Source: Candidatus Peregrinibacteria bacterium (GTDB taxonomy: Bacteria > Patescibacteriota > Gracilibacteria > UBA1369 > UBA12463). From it: 64,000 nucleotides of DNA. A program made the translations under genes and the position numbers. This document shows positions 7,724 to 16,406 of the stretch, piece after piece. Under the pieces are notes generated by a model. The model ran no database searches. It was not told where the DNA came from and saw only the letters and a program-made list of their open reading frames with translations. The stretch lies in assembly GCA_026395555.1 (NCBI GenBank), contig JAPLYO010000024.1:1-64000 (forward strand), read 5' to 3'. The first letter of the stretch is position 1, and each line of letters starts with the position of its first letter.

Positions 7724-9577
7724 ATGGCTAAAAATACACCACCTACGGCAGCGGACCACGCGGATGATCTTTTGAATCCGCTGATGCGAAATGCAAAAAT
7801 GAGAGCTGCAATTCGTCCCGATTCGCCCATTCAGAATGCTGAAATGGATACTCGCGAGAGAGCGGTATATCTCCGTGCCTGTACGGCATATCTTGAAAAA
7901 TTGGAAGAAGGGTCTGCGGGGGTCGCGAAGAACGATGCGCAGTACGCAAACCTTATTGAAAAGATTACGACATTGATTGGTTTGTTGACGGCTCCGGTTG
8001 CGCCATTTTCCCTTAAGGATACGATCACGGAAACGCTTCCGGAAAAGATTCGTTACAGGGCGTGGATGGAGGTTCAGGGCTTGCCTATGAGTGGAACATC
8101 CAGTCTTACGAGTATGCACAAACCCCATACTCAGATTTTTAAAGGGGCAAATTCATTTATCGCGAAAGATCTTCTTATGGCGCTCGCATGGATGCGATCT
8201 GCGGGTAAGCTTCCTCGCGATCAAGCTCTTCAGGTGGCTACCAATGCGGCGCATATGCTATCGAGACATTTGAAAGAGGTGATTAGAGTCGATACGGGTA
8301 TTGCTGAAATTGATGGAGTGGATACTACGGAAATGATTCGTGATCAGGTGCGTGAACAGATTAAAGAAGTTGTTGATATCCTGTGGGTTGAGTCCGTATC
8401 GGGAGTGCGACACTGGCAGCATCCTATGAAGGATAAGAAGGGTAAATATACTCAAACTGAGGCTATTCCTTATGGTGATGTACTCGTAGAAGTTCTTATG
8501 CAGTTATGGCAAAATGCGAAATTAAAAACGCGATCTCGAGATACGATCCAACCTGATTCGAACCCTGAAAAGCAAAATGATGGTCTGAATTTCACGACGA
8601 AGGGTCTTACGATTGCAGAGATCAATGAAGCTACCGCTCGTATCGTATTTTCCCATGAGTCATTGGCGGCTGATGTTGGCCATAATCAAACAATCGCCCG
8701 CCTGCAGAAGCGTTCGTTCGTTCCACATCACAAAATTACTATTGGAACGCAGGTAGTCTATCTTTCGGCTGATACGTGCTATGACATCGAGCAGGATGAT
8801 AAGGATAGAATCTATACGGTTATCTATCTCGAAGATGGGGATAACTTGGTGGCTCGTGGTTGTTACCGAAGTCTCTCGAGTGGTGCGTGGAGAGTGATGC
8901 CCGCACATACGGAAACATGGTATCACAAAGGATTTGGCGAGCAGGATACGGCTGTTTGCCCCGAACTTCTCAAGGCACTTGCTCGCTTGGGTAAGCCAAA
9001 AAAGTCAAAGGGCGCCGAGTCTGTTATTAAAAGTCTCACAAAAAAATCATTTGCACTTCCGCAGACCTACACTCGCAATATTACGGAGTATCCTGTAACG
9101 CTTGGTACGGAATTTGGTGAGCCAATACGCATGTTTGCACCTCCTGCCGGTCGCAAGGTGCAGCCGGATGGTGAGCTATCGTTTGCATATTTTGATGCGG
9201 AAGATTATCCGAATTTCAGCGAGAGCGTTGACATGTGGATTGAAACAATACCAATGTATGGCGTGACGACCTATGAAGTTGTAGCCTCGAAGAATGGGAA
9301 GTTCCGATACGTGTTTGCACGTGATGAGCATGGACGCGTGTGGATCCCGACGATCGATGTCGCTTTTAGTCCTATTAGTCCATCCGGCGTGAAATCTAAC
9401 TGGGTTGATTCAGGAGATATGAGCACTCCTGCTTTTGAGTATCGGAGACAGGCGCGAGGATTTGGGAATGAAGCTTTACAGGCGAAAAACTACGTCGATA
9501 TGAGCAAAAACTACCTTTCGAAGATGAAGATTATTCAGGAATATATGAATAGTAGGGGATTCAAACATAAATTGTAG
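7724..9577 (+). CDS. Unknown 617-aa cytosolic protein
   Basis: I do not recognise a family. There is no signal peptide and no membrane helix. Residues 1-230 look mainly helical and rich in Ala/Arg/Thr. The second half looks beta-rich with several Trp/Tyr clusters (GAWRVMPAHTETWYHKGFG; VDMWIETIPMYGVTTYEV; RYVFARDEHGRVWIPTIDV), suggesting a compact ligand-binding or enzymatic fold. The C-terminus is basic (SRGFKHKL). The gene has a strong extended -10 promoter two turns upstream and a nearly leaderless start. Its stop lies one base from the trmB stop on the other strand. It could be a lineage-specific protein; nothing around it suggests a role. Confidence 0.8.
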   Translation: MAKNTPPTAADHADDLLNPLMRNAKMRAAIRPDSPIQNAEMDTRERAVYLRACTAYLEKLEEGSAGVAKNDAQYANLIEKITTLIGLLTAPVAPFSLKDTITETLPEKIRYRAWMEVQGLPMSGTSSLTSMHKPHTQIFKGANSFIAKDLLMALAWMRSAGKLPRDQALQVATNAAHMLSRHLKEVIRVDTGIAEIDGVDTTEMIRDQVREQIKEVVDILWVESVSGVRHWQHPMKDKKGKYTQTEAIPYGDVLVEVLMQLWQNAKLKTRSRDTIQPDSNPEKQNDGLNFTTKGLTIAEINEATARIVFSHESLAADVGHNQTIARLQKRSFVPHHKITIGTQVVYLSADTCYDIEQDDKDRIYTVIYLEDGDNLVARGCYRSLSSGAWRVMPAHTETWYHKGFGEQDTAVCPELLKALARLGKPKKSKGAESVIKSLTKKSFALPQTYTRNITEYPVTLGTEFGEPIRMFAPPAGRKVQPDGELSFAYFDAEDYPNFSESVDMWIETIPMYGVTTYEVVASKNGKFRYVFARDEHGRVWIPTIDVAFSPISPSGVKSNWVDSGDMSTPAFEYRRQARGFGNEALQAKNYVDMSKNYLSKMKIIQEYMNSRGFKHKL

Positions 9578-9578
9578 A

Positions 9579-10316
9579 CTACCTTCTTCCCGCAAACTCC
9601 CACGCCATCTGGAAAATCGCCCTCTGCGTATTGGCGATTTCTTCCGACTCGATAATCATGCCGATCAGCTCGCCACGAAGCGAAACGATGGCGACCTTGT
9701 TATCGTAAATATTAATTTCATTCGTGAAGTCGAACTTGGCGGCCTCGACCAGTCGAATTTCACGATAGTTCGATTTATCCTCAGCGTGAACCCGTTTTCC
9801 GTACTCATCCTCGGGGGCGATACCTTTCAGATGAATTTTTTTCTTCACGCGTTTGCCTACATATTCGCTGTCGTACTCCGGCCAGAAGTTTCTAATTTCG
9901 CGTGAGTTGGCGTAGTTCAAAATCTCCGTTTTGCTCGTTAGCGTATCGGCATAAATGGCTTTGATTCCCTCGATTCCCTCAAAATACTGTACCTGTGGAT
10001 GCTTCAGTCCCGTCTTGATTCGCTTGAGTTTTGGCAGGGTAATTTTCAACATATCGGTGTGTCGCTGCGTCTCGCTGTGGAGTAACTCCGGATCGATGCT
10101 ACTAAAAAACTTTACATTTTTCTTTACCATGAAGTTCACAAAACCCTTCCCGATGAGCTTCTCCAAAATGTCATAGGTAGTCACGCGATTCAGTCGTGCG
10201 ACCTTCGCGATTTTGGTAGCGGGCTGCGATCCGAGCTCGAGACATGCGAGGTAGATGCAGGCTTCTTTCTCGCTTAGTCCGATGTTTTTTAACGGTGCGA
10301 TTAACGTCTTATCCAT
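9579..10316 (-). CDS. TrmB-type transcriptional regulator
   Basis: Regulator of 245 aa. Residues 5-75 form the TrmB winged helix (LSEKEACIYLACLELGSQPATKIAK, then RVTTYDILEKLIGKGFV), in which the recognition helix reads DNA. The remainder (YFEGIEGIKAIYADTL and later NEINIYDNKVAIVSLRGELIGMII) is the PLD-like effector domain. TrmB proteins are mainly archaeal sugar-responsive regulators and recur in small-genome bacteria. It starts one base after holA ends, so both are on one transcript. Targets are unknown. Confidence 0.85.
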   Translation of the reverse strand: MDKTLIAPLKNIGLSEKEACIYLACLELGSQPATKIAKVARLNRVTTYDILEKLIGKGFVNFMVKKNVKFFSSIDPELLHSETQRHTDMLKITLPKLKRIKTGLKHPQVQYFEGIEGIKAIYADTLTSKTEILNYANSREIRNFWPEYDSEYVGKRVKKKIHLKGIAPEDEYGKRVHAEDKSNYREIRLVEAAKFDFTNEINIYDNKVAIVSLRGELIGMIIESEEIANTQRAIFQMAWEFAGRR

Positions 10317-10317
10317 A

Positions 10318-11331
10318 TTATTTCGTAATGGTGAGAATTAATTTCTCCAACTGCAACATGAGCATATGCTTGTCATTCGGACCCTGGGGAATTTTTCCAT
10401 TTTTTAAATCTAAATTTAATTCTAATAGCGCTCCATAAATCATCTTCATCTGATCCAAGGTAAACTTCGACGACTGATCGACGGCTAGTTTTACCGGATA
10501 TGGCTTGATCGCCGGATCATACGTCGCCATCTTTCCGTGAATCTGGGACTTGGGAATATGCTGATTATCGAGCAAATCTTTTACCAAAATCAGCAACCGG
10601 AAGTGACGCGCGATCATACCTAGAATCGGCAACACCTCCTCGCCCATATCTATGAGCGTCTGCAACTTCTGCATCGCCTGCCGAGGGTCTTTCAAATTCA
10701 ACGCATCGGTAAACTGGAAGATCGTGGCGGAGTAACTCTTGGAAATTAGCAGATCCAAATCCAACGCCGTCACCGCTCGATTTTCGCAATAGAGAGCCAA
10801 TTTATCAACCTCGTTACTAATCGTCTGCATATCGCCACCCGTATGCTCAATGATTTCCGTGCACAGTGCCGACGAGATCGTCACATTATTTTTCTGCAAT
10901 CTATTTACGATCCACGTGGTCAACTCCTGCGGAGAGGGCTCATTGAAGTGCTTCACATTGGCCCGCACCTCCAGCGTCTTCTTCAGCGTACTCTTCGGCC
11001 TCTTGCGCGTCTCCACATTCGGATTTTCATAGAAGAGCGCAATCGACGAGTCCGAAATCTCATCCAAAAACTTCTCAATCTTATCCTGATCATCACTATC
11101 TCCGAGCCGTAAAAAATTCTTAATAATCACGAGCCTCTTCTCTCCCAGAAAAGGTGCGGCCTTCAACGCCCCCAGAATCGACTTCGCCGTCAGCTCCTCC
11201 TCGTTATCTAGAATCGTAATATTCAGGTCGCCATGCTTAGCCGTAAAATCACTTTTTAACTTCTCTAGCGTGCGTTCCGCGAGGTACGTATTCTCTCCCG
11301 TAAATAGCAGTACATTCGTATAGGTTTCCAT
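10318..11331 (-). CDS. holA: DNA polymerase III delta subunit
   Basis: HolA (337 aa) is the wrench of the clamp loader that opens the beta clamp. The opening NVLLFTGENTYLAERTLEKL, the AAPFLGEKRLVIIKN strand-helix unit, and the C-terminal collar region around TLDQMKMIYGALLELNLDLKNG are typical. Length is normal. It is transcribed leftward with trmB. The + strand across it is unusually C-rich compared with its neighbours. Confidence 0.92.
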   Translation of the reverse strand: METYTNVLLFTGENTYLAERTLEKLKSDFTAKHGDLNITILDNEEELTAKSILGALKAAPFLGEKRLVIIKNFLRLGDSDDQDKIEKFLDEISDSSIALFYENPNVETRKRPKSTLKKTLEVRANVKHFNEPSPQELTTWIVNRLQKNNVTISSALCTEIIEHTGGDMQTISNEVDKLALYCENRAVTALDLDLLISKSYSATIFQFTDALNLKDPRQAMQKLQTLIDMGEEVLPILGMIARHFRLLILVKDLLDNQHIPKSQIHGKMATYDPAIKPYPVKLAVDQSSKFTLDQMKMIYGALLELNLDLKNGKIPQGPNDKHMLMLQLEKLILTITK

Positions 11332-11361
11332 GCTGCGAGTATAGCCAGATGTCGAAGGAAA

Positions 11362-11835
11362 TTACAACTCTTGCGTCAGCAGTACCTCAAGCTTATCAAA
11401 CATACCGTTCCATCCACTTTTCATCTCTTCTAACATGGAGTCGTCGTATGGGTTGTCCCCGATCATTTTCATGATTGTACCGTCATTATTTGCTGTTAAG
11501 CGGAACTCAACCATAGATTCTGTTATCACATCGCCAATCATTCCATAGTATGAGGGCGGGACGGGATTTCCTTTTTCATCCGTGAATGTATCTAGCCATG
11601 ATACTAGATTTGGCTCCTCAATCACTTGATATACTCCTCGACCCCAAAACTCCTTCCCATCTGCACTCTTGTGGCAGTATCGAAATATTCCACTCTTTTT
11701 CAGATCAACAGAGATGTATGGCGCCTCAAAACCAGTAGGGGACCACCATTTTTTCAACATGTCCTCGTTCGTTAATGCTTCCCAAACCTCTCCCATTGGA
11801 GCTGCTAATGATCGTTCTAATGTTAATTTTTTCAT
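11362..11835 (-). CDS. SRPBCC / AHSA1-like domain protein
   Basis: Protein of 157 aa with the Activator-of-Hsp90-ATPase-1-like SRPBCC fold: LTLERSLAAPMGEVWEALT at the N-terminus, then WWSPTGF, a run of antiparallel strands and the long C-terminal helix MLEEMKSGWNGMFDKLEVLL. Such proteins bind hydrophobic ligands in a helix-grip pocket. The ligand cannot be read from sequence. It sits alone between holA and the AT-rich TIR gene, and a CATAAT element at 11846-11851 could serve as its -10. Confidence 0.85.
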   Translation of the reverse strand: MKKLTLERSLAAPMGEVWEALTNEDMLKKWWSPTGFEAPYISVDLKKSGIFRYCHKSADGKEFWGRGVYQVIEEPNLVSWLDTFTDEKGNPVPPSYYGMIGDVITESMVEFRLTANNDGTIMKMIGDNPYDDSMLEEMKSGWNGMFDKLEVLLTQEL

Positions 11836-11933
11836 ATGGGGGTTGATTATGAGTTAATTATTTTTTTATCTCTAACTCGCATCTTTTTAGAATGCGCGTT
11901 CAATGTAATGGTGCCTGCCAAATAGTCTTTGTT

Positions 11934-12914
11934 TCAAAATGACAAATCGTCATCTTTCTTGCGGCTTCTTTTAACGCTTTCGGCTATTATACTTAACACG
12001 CCATCTGGCAAATTTAGCAAATGATTACTTATTTCCTCTTTTATTCTTAATTCTTTAGGATTGTTAGAGCTTGTAACTGCTGATATTTCTGTAAATCCTC
12101 TCAACTCAAATCTCCTCAGTGTAGAAGGATAGTTTCTTGATAGTTTGTTGTCAATTTCATTAATTAATTCCCATTCTTTAATGTTATCAATTTCGTTTTG
12201 TTCTTGCCAGCCAGTCATCAATTTAGATTTTCCAGTCTCAACTATGTAGTGAAGTAAAATGAGCTCATCATCTTTCAATTTTTCTGAAGTAATCGAGCTA
12301 ATAAATTTTGAAAATAAATCCGTTTGGTTTGAAGAAGCTGTTTTTACAGGTTCTATTTTAATTTTTTCTTTCTCGATATTCGGTTTTTCATGAATTTGAA
12401 CTACTTCTCTTGTCGGGGGTTTGATTATCTCTGATTTATATTTTCCTATTTCGGTTATAAACTTATTTATACTTTGAGAAATAATAATGTGATTTTTCGA
12501 TATTTCAAAGTCTTCAGAAATTAGTTCAATAAATGACATGATTTTATATTCATCTGTTATATAAAAACCTATTTCTCTTGGGTCTAATGCGCAATTTTGA
12601 AATTCTTTACTTGATAAATTAAAATTTGGAGTAAAAAGTGCAGCATGTTTATTGTCTATAATCCAAGCAGCACCCATTTCATTCAAGCAAGTAATACTTT
12701 GGTAGTATTCTTCAGATAAAAGGTAAATTACAAAGGGTTTTTCGGTAATCTGAGATTTTAACCAGTTGAATATGTTTTGTCCAACAGGAATTCCATATGC
12801 AGTGTTGCTAGTAAAGATGATTTCATCATCTTTGATGCCAATACTTTTTAATAGGTCGACTAATCTGTCGCCGTAATATTTGTTTCTGGATGAGTGCGAG
12901 ATGAATATTTTCAT
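11934..12914 (-). CDS. TIR-domain protein (candidate NADase/defence effector)
   Basis: Protein of 326 aa. Residues 1-150 are a bacterial TIR domain: KIFISHSSRNKYYGDRL, then IFTSNTAYGIPVGQNI, FVIYLLSEEYYQS and CLNEMGAAW. Glu79 sits where catalytic TIR NADases carry their glutamate. Residues 160-205 are a charged linker. The C-terminal part (LKDDELILLHYIVETGKSKL through TLRRFELRGFTEI) looks like a winged helix or other helical sensor. TIR proteins of this build often act in anti-phage abortive infection by depleting NAD+; that role is inferred. The gene is much more AT-rich than its neighbours, suggesting recent acquisition. A small membrane protein gene lies directly upstream on the same strand. 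Confidence 0.85.
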   Translation of the reverse strand: MKIFISHSSRNKYYGDRLVDLLKSIGIKDDEIIFTSNTAYGIPVGQNIFNWLKSQITEKPFVIYLLSEEYYQSITCLNEMGAAWIIDNKHAALFTPNFNLSSKEFQNCALDPREIGFYITDEYKIMSFIELISEDFEISKNHIIISQSINKFITEIGKYKSEIIKPPTREVVQIHEKPNIEKEKIKIEPVKTASSNQTDLFSKFISSITSEKLKDDELILLHYIVETGKSKLMTGWQEQNEIDNIKEWELINEIDNKLSRNYPSTLRRFELRGFTEISAVTSSNNPKELRIKEEISNHLLNLPDGVLSIIAESVKRSRKKDDDLSF

Positions 12915-13061
12915 TTAATCGTTGTCTGTTTTAAAATTCTTGATAACGTTTGCACGTTGGCGAAATTGAACGGTTGTATAATGCGCCGAAGGCCACGACC
13001 GGTCAACTTGGGCGAGTTTCAGTGAACAGCTAATGCGCTGTTGTCCGATGAAGATTTTATT
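12915..13061 (-). other. Palindrome-rich spacer between the TIR gene and the membrane protein gene
   Basis: This 147-base gap is clearly more GC-rich than both flanking genes. It holds the hairpin AACAGC (13025-13030) / GCTGTT (13037-13042), the perfect 8-bp palindrome GACCGGTC (12997-13004), and a repeated TAATGCGC at 12979-12986 and 13031-13038. It looks like an imported recombination or cassette boundary rather than a promoter, but the integron attC core consensus is absent. Confidence 0.35.
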
Positions 13062-13484
13062 TCACCCAAATATGTTGAAATGATTTGCAAGCCAAGTTGT
13101 TAGTAAAGCTGTGATTATAGAGAGAGGTACGCCAATCAACCATTTGACATTGTCTCCTTTTTGTAGCCAGTGCCTTTTGAAGAGCCAATCCATTTTTGTT
13201 TTCTTGAAGAAATTAAGATGTGCATATCCAGTTAGATTGGCTAGCAAATCATCATCACTTTCATGAGAGGCGAAGAATGTAAATCTGTGGTTAAGTTTTA
13301 ATTCCTCAAATTCCTTCTCGTAAGTATTATCAGTCTCGCACGAAAAAACTTTACTTGTTGGCCATGGTAAATTATCTTCAGTTCGTTCAAAGTGTGTGGC
13401 TATTTTACCATTTATCTCAACTTGAATGGACGTAAGTTTTTTCAATCTTATTCCGAGATTTGGTTTGTAAATATTTATCTTCAT
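13062..13484 (-). CDS. Small protein with C-terminal membrane anchor, next to TIR gene
   Basis: Product of 140 aa from ATG 13484; the frame is open 11 codons further up but that start is less likely. Residues 1-110 are soluble and beta-rich (SIQVEINGKIATHF and LKLNHRFTFFAS). A single membrane helix follows at about 115-136 (WLIGVPLSIITALLTTW). I do not recognise the family. It shares the low GC and orientation of the TIR gene and probably arrived with it. It may be the partner of the TIR protein, for example a membrane effector or sensor; that is inference from position only. Confidence 0.6.
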   Translation of the reverse strand: MKINIYKPNLGIRLKKLTSIQVEINGKIATHFERTEDNLPWPTSKVFSCETDNTYEKEFEELKLNHRFTFFASHESDDDLLANLTGYAHLNFFKKTKMDWLFKRHWLQKGDNVKWLIGVPLSIITALLTTWLANHFNIFG

Positions 13485-13596
13485 AGAATCAAATTTTTTC
13501 GGACAGCTGGTTCTCATCTAAGCCTCCAACCTAACACAACAATCATACTCGTCACCCCATCGAAAACAACCCAAACGCCCTCCTTCTCTTTTCACC

Positions 13597-13625
13597 TTCC
13601 CACTCCCTTCATTTTCCTCTAAACT
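13597..13625 (+). promoter_or_regulatory. tpiA promoter
   Basis: TTCCCA at 13597-13602, 17 bases, TAAACT at 13620-13625. Seven bases after the last T comes the G of the GTG start codon at 13632, so this transcript is predicted to be leaderless. The region 13577-13620 is almost pure pyrimidine on the + strand. Confidence 0.5.
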
Positions 13626-13631
13626 GGGCTC

Positions 13632-14291
13632 GTGAAATTACCTGCGATTATTGTCAATTTTAAGGCGTATGAGGCGGCGACGGGCCCGGCGGCGGTGATG
13701 CTGGCGAGGCTGCATGGTGCGGTTTTGGGCGGGACTGGGGCGTCGATTGGTGTTGCGGTCAATATGTTGGATGTAGGGGCGGTTTTGAAAGAGTTTAAGG
13801 GGCCGGTGTTTGCACAGCATGTGGATCCGGTGGATTTTGGGGGGAGGACGGGACATGTGCCGGCTATTGCGGCGAAGAAAGCGGGACTCTATGGGACGTT
13901 ATTGAATCATGCAGAAAGGAAGTTAGATTCTGAGGTGTTGGAGCAGACGATTCGGGCGTGTAGAGAGGTTGGATTATATACCATTGTGTGTGCGGAGAGT
14001 CCGGATAGGGTAGCGGAGATTGTGGGGTATGGGCCGGATGCGATTGCGTACGAGCCGCCGGAATTGATTGGAGGAGCGGTGTCGGTGTCGAGTGCACAGC
14101 CGGATATTATTGCGAATGTGGTGGCGCTCGCGGGATCGATTCCGTTATTCGTAGGGGCGGGTGTGAAAAATGAAAATGATGTGAGGGTGGCGCTGAGTCT
14201 TGGGGCGCAAGGGGTCCTTTTGGCTTCCGGTGTGGTTCTTTCGCCGGAGCCGGAAAAAGTGCTGTATAATCTGGTTGACGGACTTTCTTAG
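13632..14291 (+). CDS. tpiA: Triosephosphate isomerase, archaeal type
   Basis: Short (219 aa) TIM that interconverts glyceraldehyde-3-phosphate and dihydroxyacetone phosphate. Active-site residues are visible: Asn/Lys in IIVNFKAY, His in GTLLNHAERKL, Glu in YEPPELIG, and the phosphate-binding GAGV and GVLLASGVV near the end. The length, the VDPVDFGGRTGH segment and the EPPELIG motif are the archaeal form; ordinary bacterial TIMs are about 250 aa with a different loop pattern. The start is GTG. The gene is visibly more G-rich than its neighbours, consistent with transfer. hpf follows 24 bases on. Confidence 0.9.
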   Translation: MKLPAIIVNFKAYEAATGPAAVMLARLHGAVLGGTGASIGVAVNMLDVGAVLKEFKGPVFAQHVDPVDFGGRTGHVPAIAAKKAGLYGTLLNHAERKLDSEVLEQTIRACREVGLYTIVCAESPDRVAEIVGYGPDAIAYEPPELIGGAVSVSSAQPDIIANVVALAGSIPLFVGAGVKNENDVRVALSLGAQGVLLASGVVLSPEPEKVLYNLVDGLS

Positions 14292-14315
14292 TTTTTATTT
14301 TTACCTATTCTTTTT

Positions 14316-14906
14316 ATGCAGTTACAACTTTTTTGTGAAGGTGTCAATTTGATGGACCAAGAGCGTGAGTATATTACCAAGAAAATTCTTCATCTTGAGA
14401 AGTATGCGAGTGATTTGATCGATGAGTCTAGCTCGGTTCGAGTGGACGTCCGACACAATAAGTTGAAGCACTCGGGGAAGCTCTTTCTCGTCCAGGTTAC
14501 CCTCTTCGTGCATCCATCGATTTTGCGTGCGGAGGAGAGCGGCATGACGTTGGAAGAATCGGTAGACCTCGTAGAAGAGAAGTTGAAGAAGCAGGTTGAG
14601 CGATATAAGGGCAAGCATCACCGACGTGGGAAGTCGGGGGAGTGGATTCCGGAGTCGACGCTGGAGCAGCTTACACATGCGCAAAATGAGGCTCCGCTGG
14701 CCGTGACGCAGATTATGAAACGCAAGAAGTTGAGCGACCTTCAGAGTATGCATGAGGATGAGGCGATCGAGCAGCTCGAATTGATTGGTCATGACTTTTT
14801 CATCTTTAACAACAAAGATACAGGGCTTATTTCTGTGGCGTATAGGAGAAAAGATGATACCTATGGCGTGATCGAGGTCGAAAAGTTTGAGAGCAAAAAG
14901 TGGTAG
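14316..14906 (+). CDS. hpf: Ribosome hibernation-promoting factor, long form
   Basis: Long HPF/RaiA-type protein (196 aa) that occupies the decoding centre of idle ribosomes and joins 70S particles into dimers. The N-terminal domain (about residues 1-105) has the YITKKILHLEKYA and later EESVDLVEEKLKKQVERYK helices. The C-terminal dimerisation domain (about 130-196) has MHEDEAIEQLELIGHDFF, FNNKDTG and VAYRRKDDTYGVIE. It probably shares the tpiA transcript. No Shine-Dalgarno sequence is present; a T-rich leader precedes ATG. Confidence 0.93.
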   Translation: MQLQLFCEGVNLMDQEREYITKKILHLEKYASDLIDESSSVRVDVRHNKLKHSGKLFLVQVTLFVHPSILRAEESGMTLEESVDLVEEKLKKQVERYKGKHHRRGKSGEWIPESTLEQLTHAQNEAPLAVTQIMKRKKLSDLQSMHEDEAIEQLELIGHDFFIFNNKDTGLISVAYRRKDDTYGVIEVEKFESKKW

Positions 14907-14924
14907 TTTTTTAGGATTTTCACT

Positions 14925-16397
14925 ATGTTATCCTTCTGGTCATTTTCGTTGCTTCATCAACTCCTGATTCCGGGAATTATCGTATTCTTGTGGGGAATTG
15001 TTTCGTGGGGATGGCCGGTGGTTTCGGTAATTTTGTTGTCGGCATTTTTTCCGTTCTATTTCGGACCGGTGAAGTTTACCATTTATAATGTGCCATTCAC
15101 GCTGATCGAGTGGATGATTTATGTGAGTTTTTTGATTTATGTTTTGAGGAGTTTTTTGGCGTGGAGGAGGTCCAGAGAGGGGTTCATGAGTAATGTTCGA
15201 AAGCATTTCTATGGCACGTGCAAGCGGTTCACGCCAGGAGGGGATTGGAGGCGATCACTGTGGACGCCGATCACTTTGATCTTGATTGGATTGTTGTTGC
15301 CTTTGATTTCTTCTCTTTTTGAAGATTCATCGTTAGCGGGCTTGAATCGTAACTTGTTGCTGGGGATTCTGAAGGGTTGGTTTATTGCGCCGCTGATGTA
15401 TTTCTATCTCATGCAGCACGTGTTGCCGGGATTGAAGGCGATACGCAGGTGTTTCGAGTGGTATACGATATCGGCGGTTTTTTTGAGCGTGTGGGGAATT
15501 TTGCAGTTTGTCTTTCATCTCACCGTGACGCCCGATGGACGAGTCTCTGGGCCTTTTGAGTCGGCGAACTATTTGGCGCTGTACATCATGCCAGCGGCAG
15601 TTTTTGTATTGGTGAGGTTGTGGCACATATTGAGCGTTCCGCGTGAGTATGATGGATTGATCGGGCTCTTTCGGAAGATCTTTCACGTAGAGGACTCGCT
15701 CTCTCCTGTCTCTCTGGTTCGATATGGATTTTTCAGTGTGGCGTTGCTTTTTGCGCTGTATCTTACTCGGTCGTTTGGGGCTTTTCTTGGCCTCTTTGGA
15801 TCACTATTTGGCTATGGGATTTATCACTTCTTTTTCTCGTATTGGAAGGTTCCATTCCGCAAGGCTTTCCTATGGTGTTCAATTGTTTTCGTCGGTTTGG
15901 CGGTGGTTGGAGGAGTATTTTTCATTACGGGAGATAGGGGGAAGTTTAATCAAGCGTTCAATGTTACGGGTCGATCGTCTTCGTCGGTGAGGTTGCAGGT
16001 GTGGACGGTGGCTTCGGAGTTGATCGAGAGAAATTTTTTCATTGGCATTGGAGCTGGTCAGTTCGAGAGGTTGTATTCGCAGGATGCGAAGAGAATTTTG
16101 CATCAGGAACCCTATGAAAAAGAGATGCTTCATCCGCATAATATCTTCTTGATGTTCTGGCTGTCGTCCGGTTTGGTCGGACTGGTGGGATTTGTTTGGC
16201 TTATTGCGTTGCTCTTTCTGCAGGTGGCTCGTATGCAAAAACATGATGGCGTGAAGAGAATGGCCTTAGTATGTTTAACGATGCTGGTGGCTATTTTGTT
16301 ACATGGACTGGTGGATACGCCGATGTGGAAGAATGATTTAGCTTTGGAGTTCTGGATGATCGTCGGAGCGTTGGCGTCTTTGCAAAAGTTGGTTTAA
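14925..16397 (+). CDS. O-antigen ligase/polymerase-like membrane protein (Wzy_C type)
   Basis: Polytopic membrane protein of 490 aa with about ten to twelve hydrophobic segments. The large extracytoplasmic loop ends with MLHPHNIFLMFWLSSGLVGL, the HN-containing hallmark of the O-antigen ligase/Wzy polymerase family, and an arginine-containing SSVRLQVWTVASELI sits before it. Members join or polymerise lipid-linked glycans on the outer face of the membrane. Here it fits with the WecA-like transferase (19170) and ManC (38761) in making a surface polysaccharide or glycoprotein glycan. The acceptor is unknown. Confidence 0.82.
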   Translation: MLSFWSFSLLHQLLIPGIIVFLWGIVSWGWPVVSVILLSAFFPFYFGPVKFTIYNVPFTLIEWMIYVSFLIYVLRSFLAWRRSREGFMSNVRKHFYGTCKRFTPGGDWRRSLWTPITLILIGLLLPLISSLFEDSSLAGLNRNLLLGILKGWFIAPLMYFYLMQHVLPGLKAIRRCFEWYTISAVFLSVWGILQFVFHLTVTPDGRVSGPFESANYLALYIMPAAVFVLVRLWHILSVPREYDGLIGLFRKIFHVEDSLSPVSLVRYGFFSVALLFALYLTRSFGAFLGLFGSLFGYGIYHFFFSYWKVPFRKAFLWCSIVFVGLAVVGGVFFITGDRGKFNQAFNVTGRSSSSVRLQVWTVASELIERNFFIGIGAGQFERLYSQDAKRILHQEPYEKEMLHPHNIFLMFWLSSGLVGLVGFVWLIALLFLQVARMQKHDGVKRMALVCLTMLVAILLHGLVDTPMWKNDLALEFWMIVGALASLQKLV

Positions 16398-16406
16398 TCT
16401 CTGCCT

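Noticed and set aside
12915-13061. Integron attC site in the TIR island
   Set aside because: The hairpins and repeats are suggestive, but no paired RYYYAAC and GTTRRRY core sites are found at the ends and no integrase is in view.
13577-13620. Polypyrimidine tract upstream of tpiA as a regulatory element
   Set aside because: Striking by eye, but it lies across the promoter and may only reflect the strong strand bias of this locus.
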